Assembly: GCA_016718525.1 (NCBI GenBank)
Contig: JADKDD010000001.1
Span: 1,763,139 to 1,827,138, forward strand
Direction of reading: 5' to 3'
Source: Rhodocyclaceae bacterium
Lineage (GTDB): Bacteria > Pseudomonadota > Gammaproteobacteria > Burkholderiales > Rhodocyclaceae
DNA length: 64,000 nucleotides
The position numbers and the translations under genes are program-made. Below, in pieces: positions 36,286-44,836 of the stretch. Positions within the stretch are counted from its first letter, which is position 1. Each line of letters begins with the position of its first letter. The notes below the pieces were generated by a model. That model was not told the origin of the DNA and made no database searches. It worked only from the letters and a program-made list of their open reading frames with translations.

Positions 36286-36308
36286 TTTATTGCAGCTAGT
36301 GCAATAAA
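36286..36308. promoter_or_regulatory. Perfect 9-bp inverted repeat upstream of acyl-CoA synthetase
   Basis: TTTATTGCA (36286-36294) and TGCAATAAA (36300-36308) flank GCTAG. The AT-rich, symmetric site lies 50 bp before the start codon and 35 bp after the previous stop. It could be an operator for fatty-acid control. The absence of a GC-rich stem and T-run argues against a terminator. Confidence 0.5.
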
Positions 36309-36358
36309 TCCTGACAACGGTTAATCTAGTTGAAATTCTCACACCATGGAGTACAACG

Positions 36359-38041
36359 ATGAGTAATGTTTCCCCTGATACCCTTGCCCTGCAGCGCTTC
36401 TATCACTGGGAACAAACCGCACCACAACGCGTCTCGCTGACACAGCCCACTGGCGGCGGCGCCGCACGCGACTACACCTGGGCAGAAATCGGGGATCAGG
36501 TACGGCGCATGGCCGCACATATTCAAACCTTTGGTTTTGAGCCGGGGGCGCGAATCGCGCTGATGTCGAAAAACTGCGCTCACTGGCTGATGTGCGACAT
36601 GGCTATCTGGATGGCAGGTTATGTCTCGGTGCCGCTATATCCGACGCTCGCTGCCGGCACAGTCAGGCAGATTCTTGAACATAGTGAATCGCGATTGTTG
36701 TTCATCGGCAAGCTTGACGACTTTGACACGATGAAACATGGCATCCCCGCCGGCCTGCCATGCATTACTCTGCCACAGTCGCCCAAGACCGATTTCCCGA
36801 CCTGGGACGAAATCATTGCCCGCACCCAACCACTGCAAGGTAATCCGGTGCGAAATGGCGACGATCTGTGTACCCTGATGTACACGTCTGGCACCACCGG
36901 CAACCCCAAAGGTGTGATGCATAGTTTCAATACCTTTGCCTGGGCGATAACCGAGGGTCTTAAACGGATTGAAGTCAGCAGTGAGGCGCGAATGTTGTCT
37001 TACCTTCCCCTCTCGCATGTTGCCGAACGAATGCTGGTGCAGCACTCGTGGCTGGCTCGCAGCGTGCACGTCTTCTTCGCCGAGTCGCTCGATACCTTTG
37101 CCCAGGACCTGCGACGCGCGCGACCAACGGTGTTCTTCTCCGTGCCGCGGCTGTGGGTCAAATTTCAGCAAGGTATCCACGCCAAAATGCCACCGAAGAA
37201 ATTGCAGCGCATGTTGAGCATCCCCATCCTGCGCGGAATCGTTCGCAAAAAAGTACTCACTGCTCTAGGTTTGGAGTGCTGCGTTTATGCCGCTGGCGGG
37301 GCCGCACCGATGCCACCGGCACTATTGAAGTGGTATGCACAGCTTGGCTTGAATCTCATTGAAGTCTATGGCATGACCGAGAACTGCGGCCTCTCGCACG
37401 CTACACTCTCCGGCCAACCGCGCCCAGGCACGGTTGGTATGCCATATGCCGGGCTCGAGTCACGGATCGACCCGGTCACTGGAGAAATCCAGATGCGCGG
37501 CGGCTGTGTGATGCTTGGCTACTACAAAGAACCGGAATTGACCAAACAAACGTTTACCGAGGACGGCTGGTTAAAGACCGGGGACAAAGGTGCGCTCGAC
37601 GAGACAGGTGCGCTGAAGATCACCGGTCGGGTCAAGGATTTGTTCAAGACCAGCAAGGGCAAATACGTTGCGCCGGCACCAATCGAAGACAAACTGGTGA
37701 TGCACTCGGCGGTCGAGGCTTGTATCGTTACCGGCGCCAATCTTGGGCAGCCACTCGGGATTGTCATCCTCTCGCCGGACGCTGCGCAAAGAGCCAAAGA
37801 TGCCGGACAATGGCGGGCAATGGAAAGCTCGTTCGAGGCGCATTTGCACGAGATCAATGCCACCCTTGATCCGCACGAGCAACTCGATTGTCTGGTCGTA
37901 ATGACCACTTCATGGACCGTCGAAAATGGCTTCGTTACGCCGACCATGAAGGTCAAGCGCAACAAGATCGAGGAGACCTATGCCAACTTCTACGAACCCT
38001 GGATCGGGCAGCGCAAAAAAGTGATCTGGCACCAAACCTGA
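36359..38041 (+). CDS. Long-chain acyl-CoA synthetase (AMP-forming)
   Basis: A 560-residue adenylate-forming ligase that activates fatty acids for beta-oxidation or lipid use. MYTSGTTGNPKGVMHS is the P-loop, EVYGMTENCG the A5 motif, KTGDKGALDETG the hinge Asp and RVKDLFKTSKGKYVAP the region before the C-terminal domain. It resembles the FAA1/FadD15 long-chain branch more than the enzyme at 3094. ATGGAGTACAACG gives a ribosome site. Transcribed alone behind the inverted repeat. Confidence 0.92.
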   Translation: MSNVSPDTLALQRFYHWEQTAPQRVSLTQPTGGGAARDYTWAEIGDQVRRMAAHIQTFGFEPGARIALMSKNCAHWLMCDMAIWMAGYVSVPLYPTLAAGTVRQILEHSESRLLFIGKLDDFDTMKHGIPAGLPCITLPQSPKTDFPTWDEIIARTQPLQGNPVRNGDDLCTLMYTSGTTGNPKGVMHSFNTFAWAITEGLKRIEVSSEARMLSYLPLSHVAERMLVQHSWLARSVHVFFAESLDTFAQDLRRARPTVFFSVPRLWVKFQQGIHAKMPPKKLQRMLSIPILRGIVRKKVLTALGLECCVYAAGGAAPMPPALLKWYAQLGLNLIEVYGMTENCGLSHATLSGQPRPGTVGMPYAGLESRIDPVTGEIQMRGGCVMLGYYKEPELTKQTFTEDGWLKTGDKGALDETGALKITGRVKDLFKTSKGKYVAPAPIEDKLVMHSAVEACIVTGANLGQPLGIVILSPDAAQRAKDAGQWRAMESSFEAHLHEINATLDPHEQLDCLVVMTTSWTVENGFVTPTMKVKRNKIEETYANFYEPWIGQRKKVIWHQT

Positions 38042-38244
38042 CGCCGACCACCGTTCCAAATTATTTCAAGCCACGCAGGCGCTTGTCTGTCGTTGCCGTT
38101 GGCAGGCTGAGCCACGATGCGGGGTGTCGCTCAATGGTCCAGTATGACCACGCCAAGTCGATCATCACCACAATGCGCTAACTCGTTGGAAGTGGAATTT
38201 TTCATCATCCCATGTTAATGCCGCAAACATGGCCCGGCAGATCG

Positions 38245-39450
38245 CTATCGTCGCGACAGGCGCACAACCAACGCAAAAACCAAAATCCCGACGACGCCAA
38301 AGGCGGCCTCGGTGTAAAGCATTGCCTCTGCATCCCAGCGCGTGTGCGCCCAACCGATAACCAGCGTCATATAGGCAATCGGCGCGTTAGACAAGGAGGC
38401 AAACATGCTGTATTTGGTCGCCGCTGCGCCACCACCAATGGCCTCCAGCACCACCGCAGAAAACGATGCATACGCCAGGCCGGTAATGAACGCATAGATC
38501 AAAACAAAAAGGATGTACATTGCTTGTGTGCGCGGTGCAAGTGCCATCGCCACGGCACAGGCCGCCATTAACAATCCGAACAGCGCATACGCATATTTGC
38601 GGTCCATCCTGTCACAAATGTATCCACCGACAATGCAGCCGACAGCTGAAACGACTCCTGATAGCAAACCGTTGACCGTTGCCACCGCATCGACGGACGC
38701 TCCCCAGTCGTCGGCTATTGCAGCCCAAAGGTTAGATGCCGCGCCGGATCCGATAGGCAAAAAACATATCAACAGCCCTAGATAGCCCATTCGAGTGCGC
38801 GCCACCTCCCAAAGATCTTTCAAAGCGTGAACCGAGTCCTTGAAAATCCCCTGCGTTGAACGTACCAGCTTTGGCACATTGACATATTGAAGCCCGAGGC
38901 AACAAAGCAAGCATGCGGCAGCCATTACGGCCCCGGCAATCCAGGCCTCGCCGGTTCGCTCCACAATCCACAAGCCTGCCCCACCACCCAGACCTGCACC
39001 TCCCAAATTGCCGGCTTGAAACCAGCCTCCGGCACGACCCTTGAGTTCAACCGGCGTTCCATGCGCCATCAACGCTTCAACTGCCATACCCAGAAATGTC
39101 ACGGCAATATTGGTGATCACTACCACCACGCATACCACCGGCATCGACGCGGTGGTTGCCGGCATCGCATTGGCGATAAACATCCCCCCGGCGCTAGTGA
39201 CTGCCGCGAGTAAGTACCACTTCCTGAGGCTCAGGGTCGTATCACAAATTGGCGCCCACAAAAACTTCCAGGTGTGCGGGACATAACTGAGCGCAATCAA
39301 CTCGGCAATCAACGTTGTCGTTACTCCCGCTTGAGACAGCGTATAGGCCAGTGTCACCGTCAAGTTGCCGGAAACGATACCGAATGGCAGGATGAGCAAC
39401 AAAAAAATTACTGGATGAGAAAAACGGGGCATTTGGCTATCGACGTGCAT
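38245..39450 (-). CDS. Major facilitator superfamily transporter (AmpG/PAT-like)
   Basis: A 401-residue inner-membrane protein with twelve predicted helices. The first helix and loop (ALSYVPHTWKFLWAPICD) carry the motif seen in AmpG/PAT-family transporters, which move muropeptides or acetyl-CoA. The substrate is not determinable. About 200 bp lie between its 3' end and the acyl-CoA synthetase stop, with nothing recognisable. Confidence 0.85.
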   Translation of the reverse strand: MHVDSQMPRFSHPVIFLLLILPFGIVSGNLTVTLAYTLSQAGVTTTLIAELIALSYVPHTWKFLWAPICDTTLSLRKWYLLAAVTSAGGMFIANAMPATTASMPVVCVVVVITNIAVTFLGMAVEALMAHGTPVELKGRAGGWFQAGNLGGAGLGGGAGLWIVERTGEAWIAGAVMAAACLLCCLGLQYVNVPKLVRSTQGIFKDSVHALKDLWEVARTRMGYLGLLICFLPIGSGAASNLWAAIADDWGASVDAVATVNGLLSGVVSAVGCIVGGYICDRMDRKYAYALFGLLMAACAVAMALAPRTQAMYILFVLIYAFITGLAYASFSAVVLEAIGGGAAATKYSMFASLSNAPIAYMTLVIGWAHTRWDAEAMLYTEAAFGVVGILVFALVVRLSRR

Positions 39451-39624
39451 GATGGTTGGGCAAGGCTATCGGGAACTCAAGTCAGGCCAACACGCTGTTG
39501 GGTATGTGCAGGAAACGCACGTTGGTGCTGTCGGTGGGTGCGCCCGTTGGTCAGATAAAGCAGATCAACAAAGAACGCTGAGGTTGCAGTCACCAAGACG
39601 TTTTCCCGCGTTTGGATGGAGTTC

Positions 39625-40281
39625 TCACGCATTTGCCAAAGCCGGGAAATAAGCCGGCAGGTCGCCTGGTCGCCATCGATTCGGTCTTTGCATCACATCA
39701 TTGAACATCGTCAACGCGGTAAGTGATCTGAGCCATTGCTGCAAATTCGGCCATGCCTGCCGGTTGAACCATGTTGAGTCGGTTTGCGCAAACTGGCGAA
39801 CGAAAGGTGCGATCGCGGCATCGGCCAACCCCATTGTTCCACCAGACAAATGGGTGTGTATTGCTAGCCTAACATTGAGTAGACCGATGAAATCCGCTGC
39901 GGCGTCTCTGTGCTTAATGGCATTCGCACCGGAATGGCGTTCAGGATATTTATAGCGATCGAGGTTGAACTTGAACTCGCCATCGCATTTTCCGATCAGG
40001 TCCAGCATCTCGCCCAGGGAGCCGCTTTCTGGCTCCAGCCATTGTGCCGGATCTCGCTGTCGCAGCGCCCACAACATAATGTCCAAACTTTCATCGATGA
40101 CGGTGCCGTCAGTGTCAACCAACACCGGCACCGTGGCCTTTGGTGACGCCATCAACATTTCCTGCGGCTTGTCTTTCAGCAATACCTCGCGTAGCTCTAC
40201 CTGCACGCCACTGACCGCCAATGCCCATCGTGCGCGCATCGCGTAGGGGCAACGACGAAACGAATACAAGACTGGAGTCAT
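39625..40281 (-). CDS. Glutathione S-transferase family protein
   Basis: A 218-residue protein with a thioredoxin-fold N domain (YSFRRCPYAMRARWAL with a CPYA site, then ATVPVLVDTDGTVIDESLDIM containing the cis-Pro and glutathione-binding Glu-Ser pair) and an all-helical C domain. The CPYA motif suggests an Omega- or Beta-like enzyme acting in thiol chemistry. Follows the DUF1993 gene on the same strand. Confidence 0.9.
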   Translation of the reverse strand: MTPVLYSFRRCPYAMRARWALAVSGVQVELREVLLKDKPQEMLMASPKATVPVLVDTDGTVIDESLDIMLWALRQRDPAQWLEPESGSLGEMLDLIGKCDGEFKFNLDRYKYPERHSGANAIKHRDAAADFIGLLNVRLAIHTHLSGGTMGLADAAIAPFVRQFAQTDSTWFNRQAWPNLQQWLRSLTALTMFNDVMQRPNRWRPGDLPAYFPALANA

Positions 40282-40305
40282 AGCAGTTCGCAGACAGACG
40301 CCAGG

Positions 40306-40815
40306 TCAATAACTGCCCATGTAATCCTTCTTGCCGATCTCTACGCCCATATGCCGGAGCAGGTTGTAGGCCGTCGTGACGTGAAAGAAAAACTGCGGCA
40401 ACCCATAAGCCAACAGATAGACTCGACCGTTCAGTTTCTTCTCTTTTGGAGTGCCCGGTCGCAAGACAATTTCAAGCCCTTCGCAACCATCGAACTGTGC
40501 TTCGGTATAACCGTCAAGTAGCGCGACCGTCTTGGCAATGCGCGTCCTGAGTTCCGCAAAATTCTGCTCGTTGTCGTCGTAAGCCGGCACTTCAACGCCT
40601 GCCAAACGCGCAGACACGCTCTTGGCGAAATCGCAGGCAATCTGCACCTGGCGTACAAGCGGAAACATGTCGAGCGCCAATCGTGTCTGCAGCAGCACCG
40701 CCGGATCAACTTTTTTTACCACCGCATGCGCCTCGGCCTTGCTCAAAACGTCGCTGAGCGCCAGCAATAGTTGCTTGAAAACCGGCACACTGGCGCAGTA
40801 AAGATTGTTGGACAT
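40306..40815 (-). CDS. DUF1993 family protein
   Basis: A 169-residue helical protein starting MSNNLYCASVPVFKQLL at 40815, with the family block HAFxVT-like QFFFHVTTAYNLLRHMGV near the end. DUF1993 proteins have a DinB-like helical fold and no established function. The frame is open to 40893, but the internal ATG with AGGAAC upstream matches the family start. It precedes the GST gene by 24 bp. Confidence 0.85.
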   Translation of the reverse strand: MSNNLYCASVPVFKQLLLALSDVLSKAEAHAVVKKVDPAVLLQTRLALDMFPLVRQVQIACDFAKSVSARLAGVEVPAYDDNEQNFAELRTRIAKTVALLDGYTEAQFDGCEGLEIVLRPGTPKEKKLNGRVYLLAYGLPQFFFHVTTAYNLLRHMGVEIGKKDYMGSY

Positions 40816-41021
40816 AAAGTTCCTAAGGTTGGATTGAAGTACAGAACTGGCTAACGATGGCACTCTACCGCAAAGTCCTGCGACGGATTGCATTGCGCAA
40901 GTGAGATCATCTCAAAACGACGACACTGCTTAACAACGAACTTTGCCCAATCGATGACCAAGCACAGTGTTCTCTGCCACGCTACGTGACGGGAATATTG
41001 ACAGTAAGTCGATTGGTTAGT

Positions 41022-43712
41022 TCATCCGCCGGCTGACAAGTCTCGTGTAACGACTTTAATCCCTGCATCATCCGGGTGCGCGGAATGCGTAAAGCCGATC
41101 TCATTCATCAGTGTGAGCATGCCGGTGTTACTGGCAAGTACCTCACCCTCCATTCGCTTGAGTCCGCGCGAGGATGCGTGCTCCAGCAACACGGTCATCA
41201 TCTTGAAGCCGACACCGCGATGTTGCCAGTCGTCAGCTACCACCAGCGCGAATTCACACGACTGGTTGTCCGGCAAGGTACTGTAACGTGAAACAGCGAC
41301 TTCTCTTTCGCAATCGTCCTGCACTGCGGTTGCGACGAAGGCCATTTCCCGGCTGTAGTCAATCTGCGTCAAGCGTGCCAGCACTTCGGGATTGAGTTCA
41401 CTCACTGAACTCATGAAACGAAGAAATCTGCTTTCAGGCGATAAATTGCGCACGAAATTCTGAGTCATCTCAGCATCTTCCGCGCGTATTGGACGAATAG
41501 TCAGCATCGTTCCGTCTCGTAGTTGCCATGGTTTTACAAGATCGGCGGGATAGGGGTGAATCGCCATGTGGGCATAGCGCGCTTCCAGCGGCCGTTGTCG
41601 TGCGACAACAATGCGCGCATCGACCGCCATCACACCACCTTCATCCGCCATCAGCGGATTGATGTCCAGCTCCTTCAGCCACGGCAGTTCACAAGCCATT
41701 TCAGAAATCCGCAGCAGCACATTTTCGACCTCGACCAGAGCGGCCGGAGGCAGACCACGGAAGGCTCCGAGCATTTTGAATACGCGCGTGCGCTCCATCA
41801 AATCTCGCGCCAGATAGCGATTAAGTGGCGGCAGGGCGAGCGCCGAATCCTTGAACACTTCGACGGCTACCCCACCGGCGCCGAAACTGATCACTGGACC
41901 AAGCACCGGATCGGAGGCAATGCCAATCAGCAATTCGCGCACATGCGGACGGGTCGTCATCGGTTCGATGACCACGCCTTCAAGGCGTGCCTGCGGACAT
42001 TTTTTTGCAATGTTGGTCATCATTTCGGCATAGGCTGCCCGGACTTCCTGTCCGCTGTCGAGGTTGAGGTGCACGCCACCAACGTCGCTCTTATGCGAAA
42101 TATCCGGCGAATTGATCTTGAGCACCACAGGGAATCCCAACTGTTCCGCCATCAAGAGGGCCTCACTCGGTGAGCGCGCAATGAGCGTGCGGGCAACAGG
42201 AATGTGAAATGCTGCCAGCAGGCTCTTGGATTCGGTTTCCGAGAGCACCGTGCGACCCTCACCGAGCGCCGCCTCGATAATCATGCGCGCACCTTCGATG
42301 TCGGGCGCATCCAATTCAGCCAGTGGCCCCGGCGTTTGTCGCAACAGGCGCTGGTTCTCGTAGTAGGTTGCCAAGTGGCCGAAGGCCTCCACCGCGCCTT
42401 CCGGTGAAATGAAGGTCGGTACGCCGGCATCTCGAAAGCAGTCGCGGGCGGCACCCATCGTCTTTTCGCCCAGCCAGGCAGTCAATACCGGTTTGGTTGC
42501 GTTGCGGGCGGCTTCAATGACTGCCTCGGCCGCTGCCAATGGCTCGGTCATCGCCTGCGGGGTCAGCATGGCCAGCACGCCGTCGACATTGGGGTCGGCA
42601 AGACAGGCAGCCACCGCAATGCCGTAACGGTCAGCGCCGGCATCCCCGAGCACATCCACCGGGTTACCGTGGGACCAATGCGTCGGTAATGTGGTGTTGA
42701 GTTCAGCGACCGTGGCGACAGACAATTCAGGCAAAACCATTCCCAAATCAGCGGCACGGTCGGTGGCCATGACTCCCGGGCCGCCGCCATTGGTAACAAT
42801 AGCCAAGCGCCGACCGCGGGGTCGCACATGACGTGAAAGGGCCTGCGCTGCAGCGATCAACTCGACGACGGTTTCGACGCGCACGACGCCAGCACGGCGC
42901 ATCATTGCGCTGAACACCGCGTCCGAGCCGACCAACGCGCCGGTGTGCGATTGAGCGGCGCGGACACCAGCCGGGTGACGACCAACCTTGATCACAATCA
43001 CCGGCTTGACTGCGGCAGCGACACGCAGTGCGCTCATGAAACGTCTGGCATCCCGAATGCCCTCGACGTAAAGCAAAATGCTTTTGGTTGCCGGATCCAG
43101 TGCCAGGAAATCGAGTATCTCGCCAAAGTCGAGATCAGCACCGGCACCCATCGAGACAATGCTGGAAAAGCCGACATCATTGGCGGCCGCCCAGTCGAGG
43201 ACGGCTGTACATACCGCACCGGATTGCGAGACCAACGCCAGGTCACCGACCTTCGCGGTAGCCGGGCCGAACGTGGCATTGAGCGCAAGTCCGGGACGTT
43301 GCATACCCAAACAGTTCGGGCCCACGAAGCGTACCCGATGTGTTTTCGCGGCATTGCAGATATCGCGTTCCAGCTCGACTCCGTCCTTGCCGACCTCGCG
43401 GAAGCCGGCCGATAGCACAACCGCATTGCGAATACCGTGATCGCCAATCTCACGAATCAAGCCTGGAACCGTCGGCGCTGGTGTTGCGATGATCGCCAAA
43501 TCGATACGGCTCGGTAGTAGCGCTGCTGTGGGATAACACTTTTGTCCAAAGACAGCTTCATGCTTAGGGTTCACCGGATATATCGCACCGGAAAAATTTC
43601 CCTCCAGCAGGTTGCTCACGATCTGACCGGCGATGGAATTGTGCCGTTCGCTGGCACCGAAGACCGCGACCGACTTCGGATTGAACATCGGGAAAAGATA
43701 GTGTTGGGACAT
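41022..43712 (-). CDS. Acyl-CoA synthetase (NDP-forming)-like protein fused to GNAT acetyltransferase (Pat/PatZ type)
   Basis: An 896-residue protein with the layout of protein lysine acetyltransferase Pat. A CoA-binding Rossmann domain comes first (MFNPKSVAVFGAS, then VVLSAGFREVGKDG), then succinyl-CoA-synthetase-like and ATP-grasp domains (to about residue 690), and a GNAT domain at the C end (DDWQHRGVGFKMM is the acetyl-CoA loop). Proteins of this type acetylate central enzymes such as acetyl-CoA synthetase. Complete, with no frameshift. Transcribed alone. Confidence 0.92.
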   Translation of the reverse strand: MSQHYLFPMFNPKSVAVFGASERHNSIAGQIVSNLLEGNFSGAIYPVNPKHEAVFGQKCYPTAALLPSRIDLAIIATPAPTVPGLIREIGDHGIRNAVVLSAGFREVGKDGVELERDICNAAKTHRVRFVGPNCLGMQRPGLALNATFGPATAKVGDLALVSQSGAVCTAVLDWAAANDVGFSSIVSMGAGADLDFGEILDFLALDPATKSILLYVEGIRDARRFMSALRVAAAVKPVIVIKVGRHPAGVRAAQSHTGALVGSDAVFSAMMRRAGVVRVETVVELIAAAQALSRHVRPRGRRLAIVTNGGGPGVMATDRAADLGMVLPELSVATVAELNTTLPTHWSHGNPVDVLGDAGADRYGIAVAACLADPNVDGVLAMLTPQAMTEPLAAAEAVIEAARNATKPVLTAWLGEKTMGAARDCFRDAGVPTFISPEGAVEAFGHLATYYENQRLLRQTPGPLAELDAPDIEGARMIIEAALGEGRTVLSETESKSLLAAFHIPVARTLIARSPSEALLMAEQLGFPVVLKINSPDISHKSDVGGVHLNLDSGQEVRAAYAEMMTNIAKKCPQARLEGVVIEPMTTRPHVRELLIGIASDPVLGPVISFGAGGVAVEVFKDSALALPPLNRYLARDLMERTRVFKMLGAFRGLPPAALVEVENVLLRISEMACELPWLKELDINPLMADEGGVMAVDARIVVARQRPLEARYAHMAIHPYPADLVKPWQLRDGTMLTIRPIRAEDAEMTQNFVRNLSPESRFLRFMSSVSELNPEVLARLTQIDYSREMAFVATAVQDDCEREVAVSRYSTLPDNQSCEFALVVADDWQHRGVGFKMMTVLLEHASSRGLKRMEGEVLASNTGMLTLMNEIGFTHSAHPDDAGIKVVTRDLSAGG

Positions 43713-43946
43713 GATGTCTGGATAGAACCAAATATGAGGATGAGACTTGGCTCGAAGAATACTACTCAGCCAAGCTTGCGCATTTGTTACAGGTCAACCC
43801 AAAGTGAGGAGGTCCCAACTCACGTCCGGTCCGGGTCGCTGGCATGGCTGCCATTCCTGGCCTGCTTGCCTGACCAAATTTTTGCACCGGAACTAGCGAA
43901 CGACAGTCAACGCAGCAACCCGCGGCCGAAGAAAGTCAAGCCGCTG

Positions 43947-44732
43947 TTAGGAGGATTCCGGCTCTATTACCGGCACAATCAGTGCGCGAAACGCATGCCA
44001 GGTTGCATGTCCGACCAGCGGGCCGGTAAATATCAAACCGAGGTAGCCAAGCAGGATGCCGGCTGCGATCAACAGCGAAATCAGAAATCCCCAAAACAAC
44101 AGCACCAGCGGGTTGCGCACCAGGGCGAGGAAGCTGGCAATCATTGAGGTAATGGCATCCTGATCGCGATCAAGCATGAGTGGAATGGAAACCACCGAGA
44201 CCGAAAACACCAGTCCGGCGAAAAATCCGCCAACCAGAAAGTAAGCAATCAGAAAGGACGGATTGTCGAAGCGCAGGAGCATGGTGAGCAGGCTGTGCAA
44301 TGTCGGAATGCCACCATCGTAGAACAAAGCGAACACGATCAGTCCGGCACGTGCCCAGACGAGATAAATAATGATGACGATGAACGAGTACACCGCGACA
44401 GCACTGAGCGGGCCGCGCCAGGCTATCAGGGAAGGTCGCAGCGCGGGCTTTTCATTGCGTTCACGCTGGCGCGATAACTCATAAAGACCGATAGCAAACA
44501 GTGGTCCGATGAGCAGCGTACCGGTGATAAGGCCCGACACCAGTTCAACTGCGTTCCGCAAAGTCAGCACGACCAGAATGCCGCCAAGCGCAAAACACAC
44601 GCCGTAAAACAAGCTGGCACCGCGGCAGGCACGCAAATCGTCCATGCCGGCCTTGATCCAATCCAATGGCGCCGAGAGCGGCAGGCCGTCGCGGATAGTT
44701 GGGAATGGGAGGTGCGGGCGTGGGGAGACCAC
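43947..44732 (-). CDS. DUF2189 family membrane protein
   Basis: A 261-residue membrane protein with six or so helices, starting with the family block LDWIKAGMDDLRACRGASLFYG. Membership of DUF2189 is clear, function unknown. The 230 bp between it and the Pat-like gene hold nothing I recognise; on the other side lies repeat copy 5. Confidence 0.85.
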   Translation of the reverse strand: MVSPRPHLPFPTIRDGLPLSAPLDWIKAGMDDLRACRGASLFYGVCFALGGILVVLTLRNAVELVSGLITGTLLIGPLFAIGLYELSRQRERNEKPALRPSLIAWRGPLSAVAVYSFIVIIIYLVWARAGLIVFALFYDGGIPTLHSLLTMLLRFDNPSFLIAYFLVGGFFAGLVFSVSVVSIPLMLDRDQDAITSMIASFLALVRNPLVLLFWGFLISLLIAAGILLGYLGLIFTGPLVGHATWHAFRALIVPVIEPESS

Positions 44733-44803
44733 GAATTAACTCACAAGCTTGATCAGCGCGTCACCGTTGCCGGGACATCCAGACGGTTCATGCATCATAG
44801 ACA

Positions 44804-44832
44804 TGCCAGTTGGTGCTGATAACACGGCGTTG
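44804..44832 (+). repeat. Dispersed 29-bp repeat, copy 5
   Basis: CAGTTGGTGCTG at 44807-44818, then a diverged 3' half (ATAACACGGCGTTG). It lies four bases beyond the stop of the minus-strand decarboxylase gene. Confidence 0.8.
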
Positions 44833-44836
44833 CACA

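Noticed and set aside
39517..39549. Possible degenerate repeat copy (GTTGGTGCTG, then GGTGGGTGCGCCC) between the MFS and GST genes
   Set aside because: Needs gaps to align beyond ten bases; kept out of the copy count.
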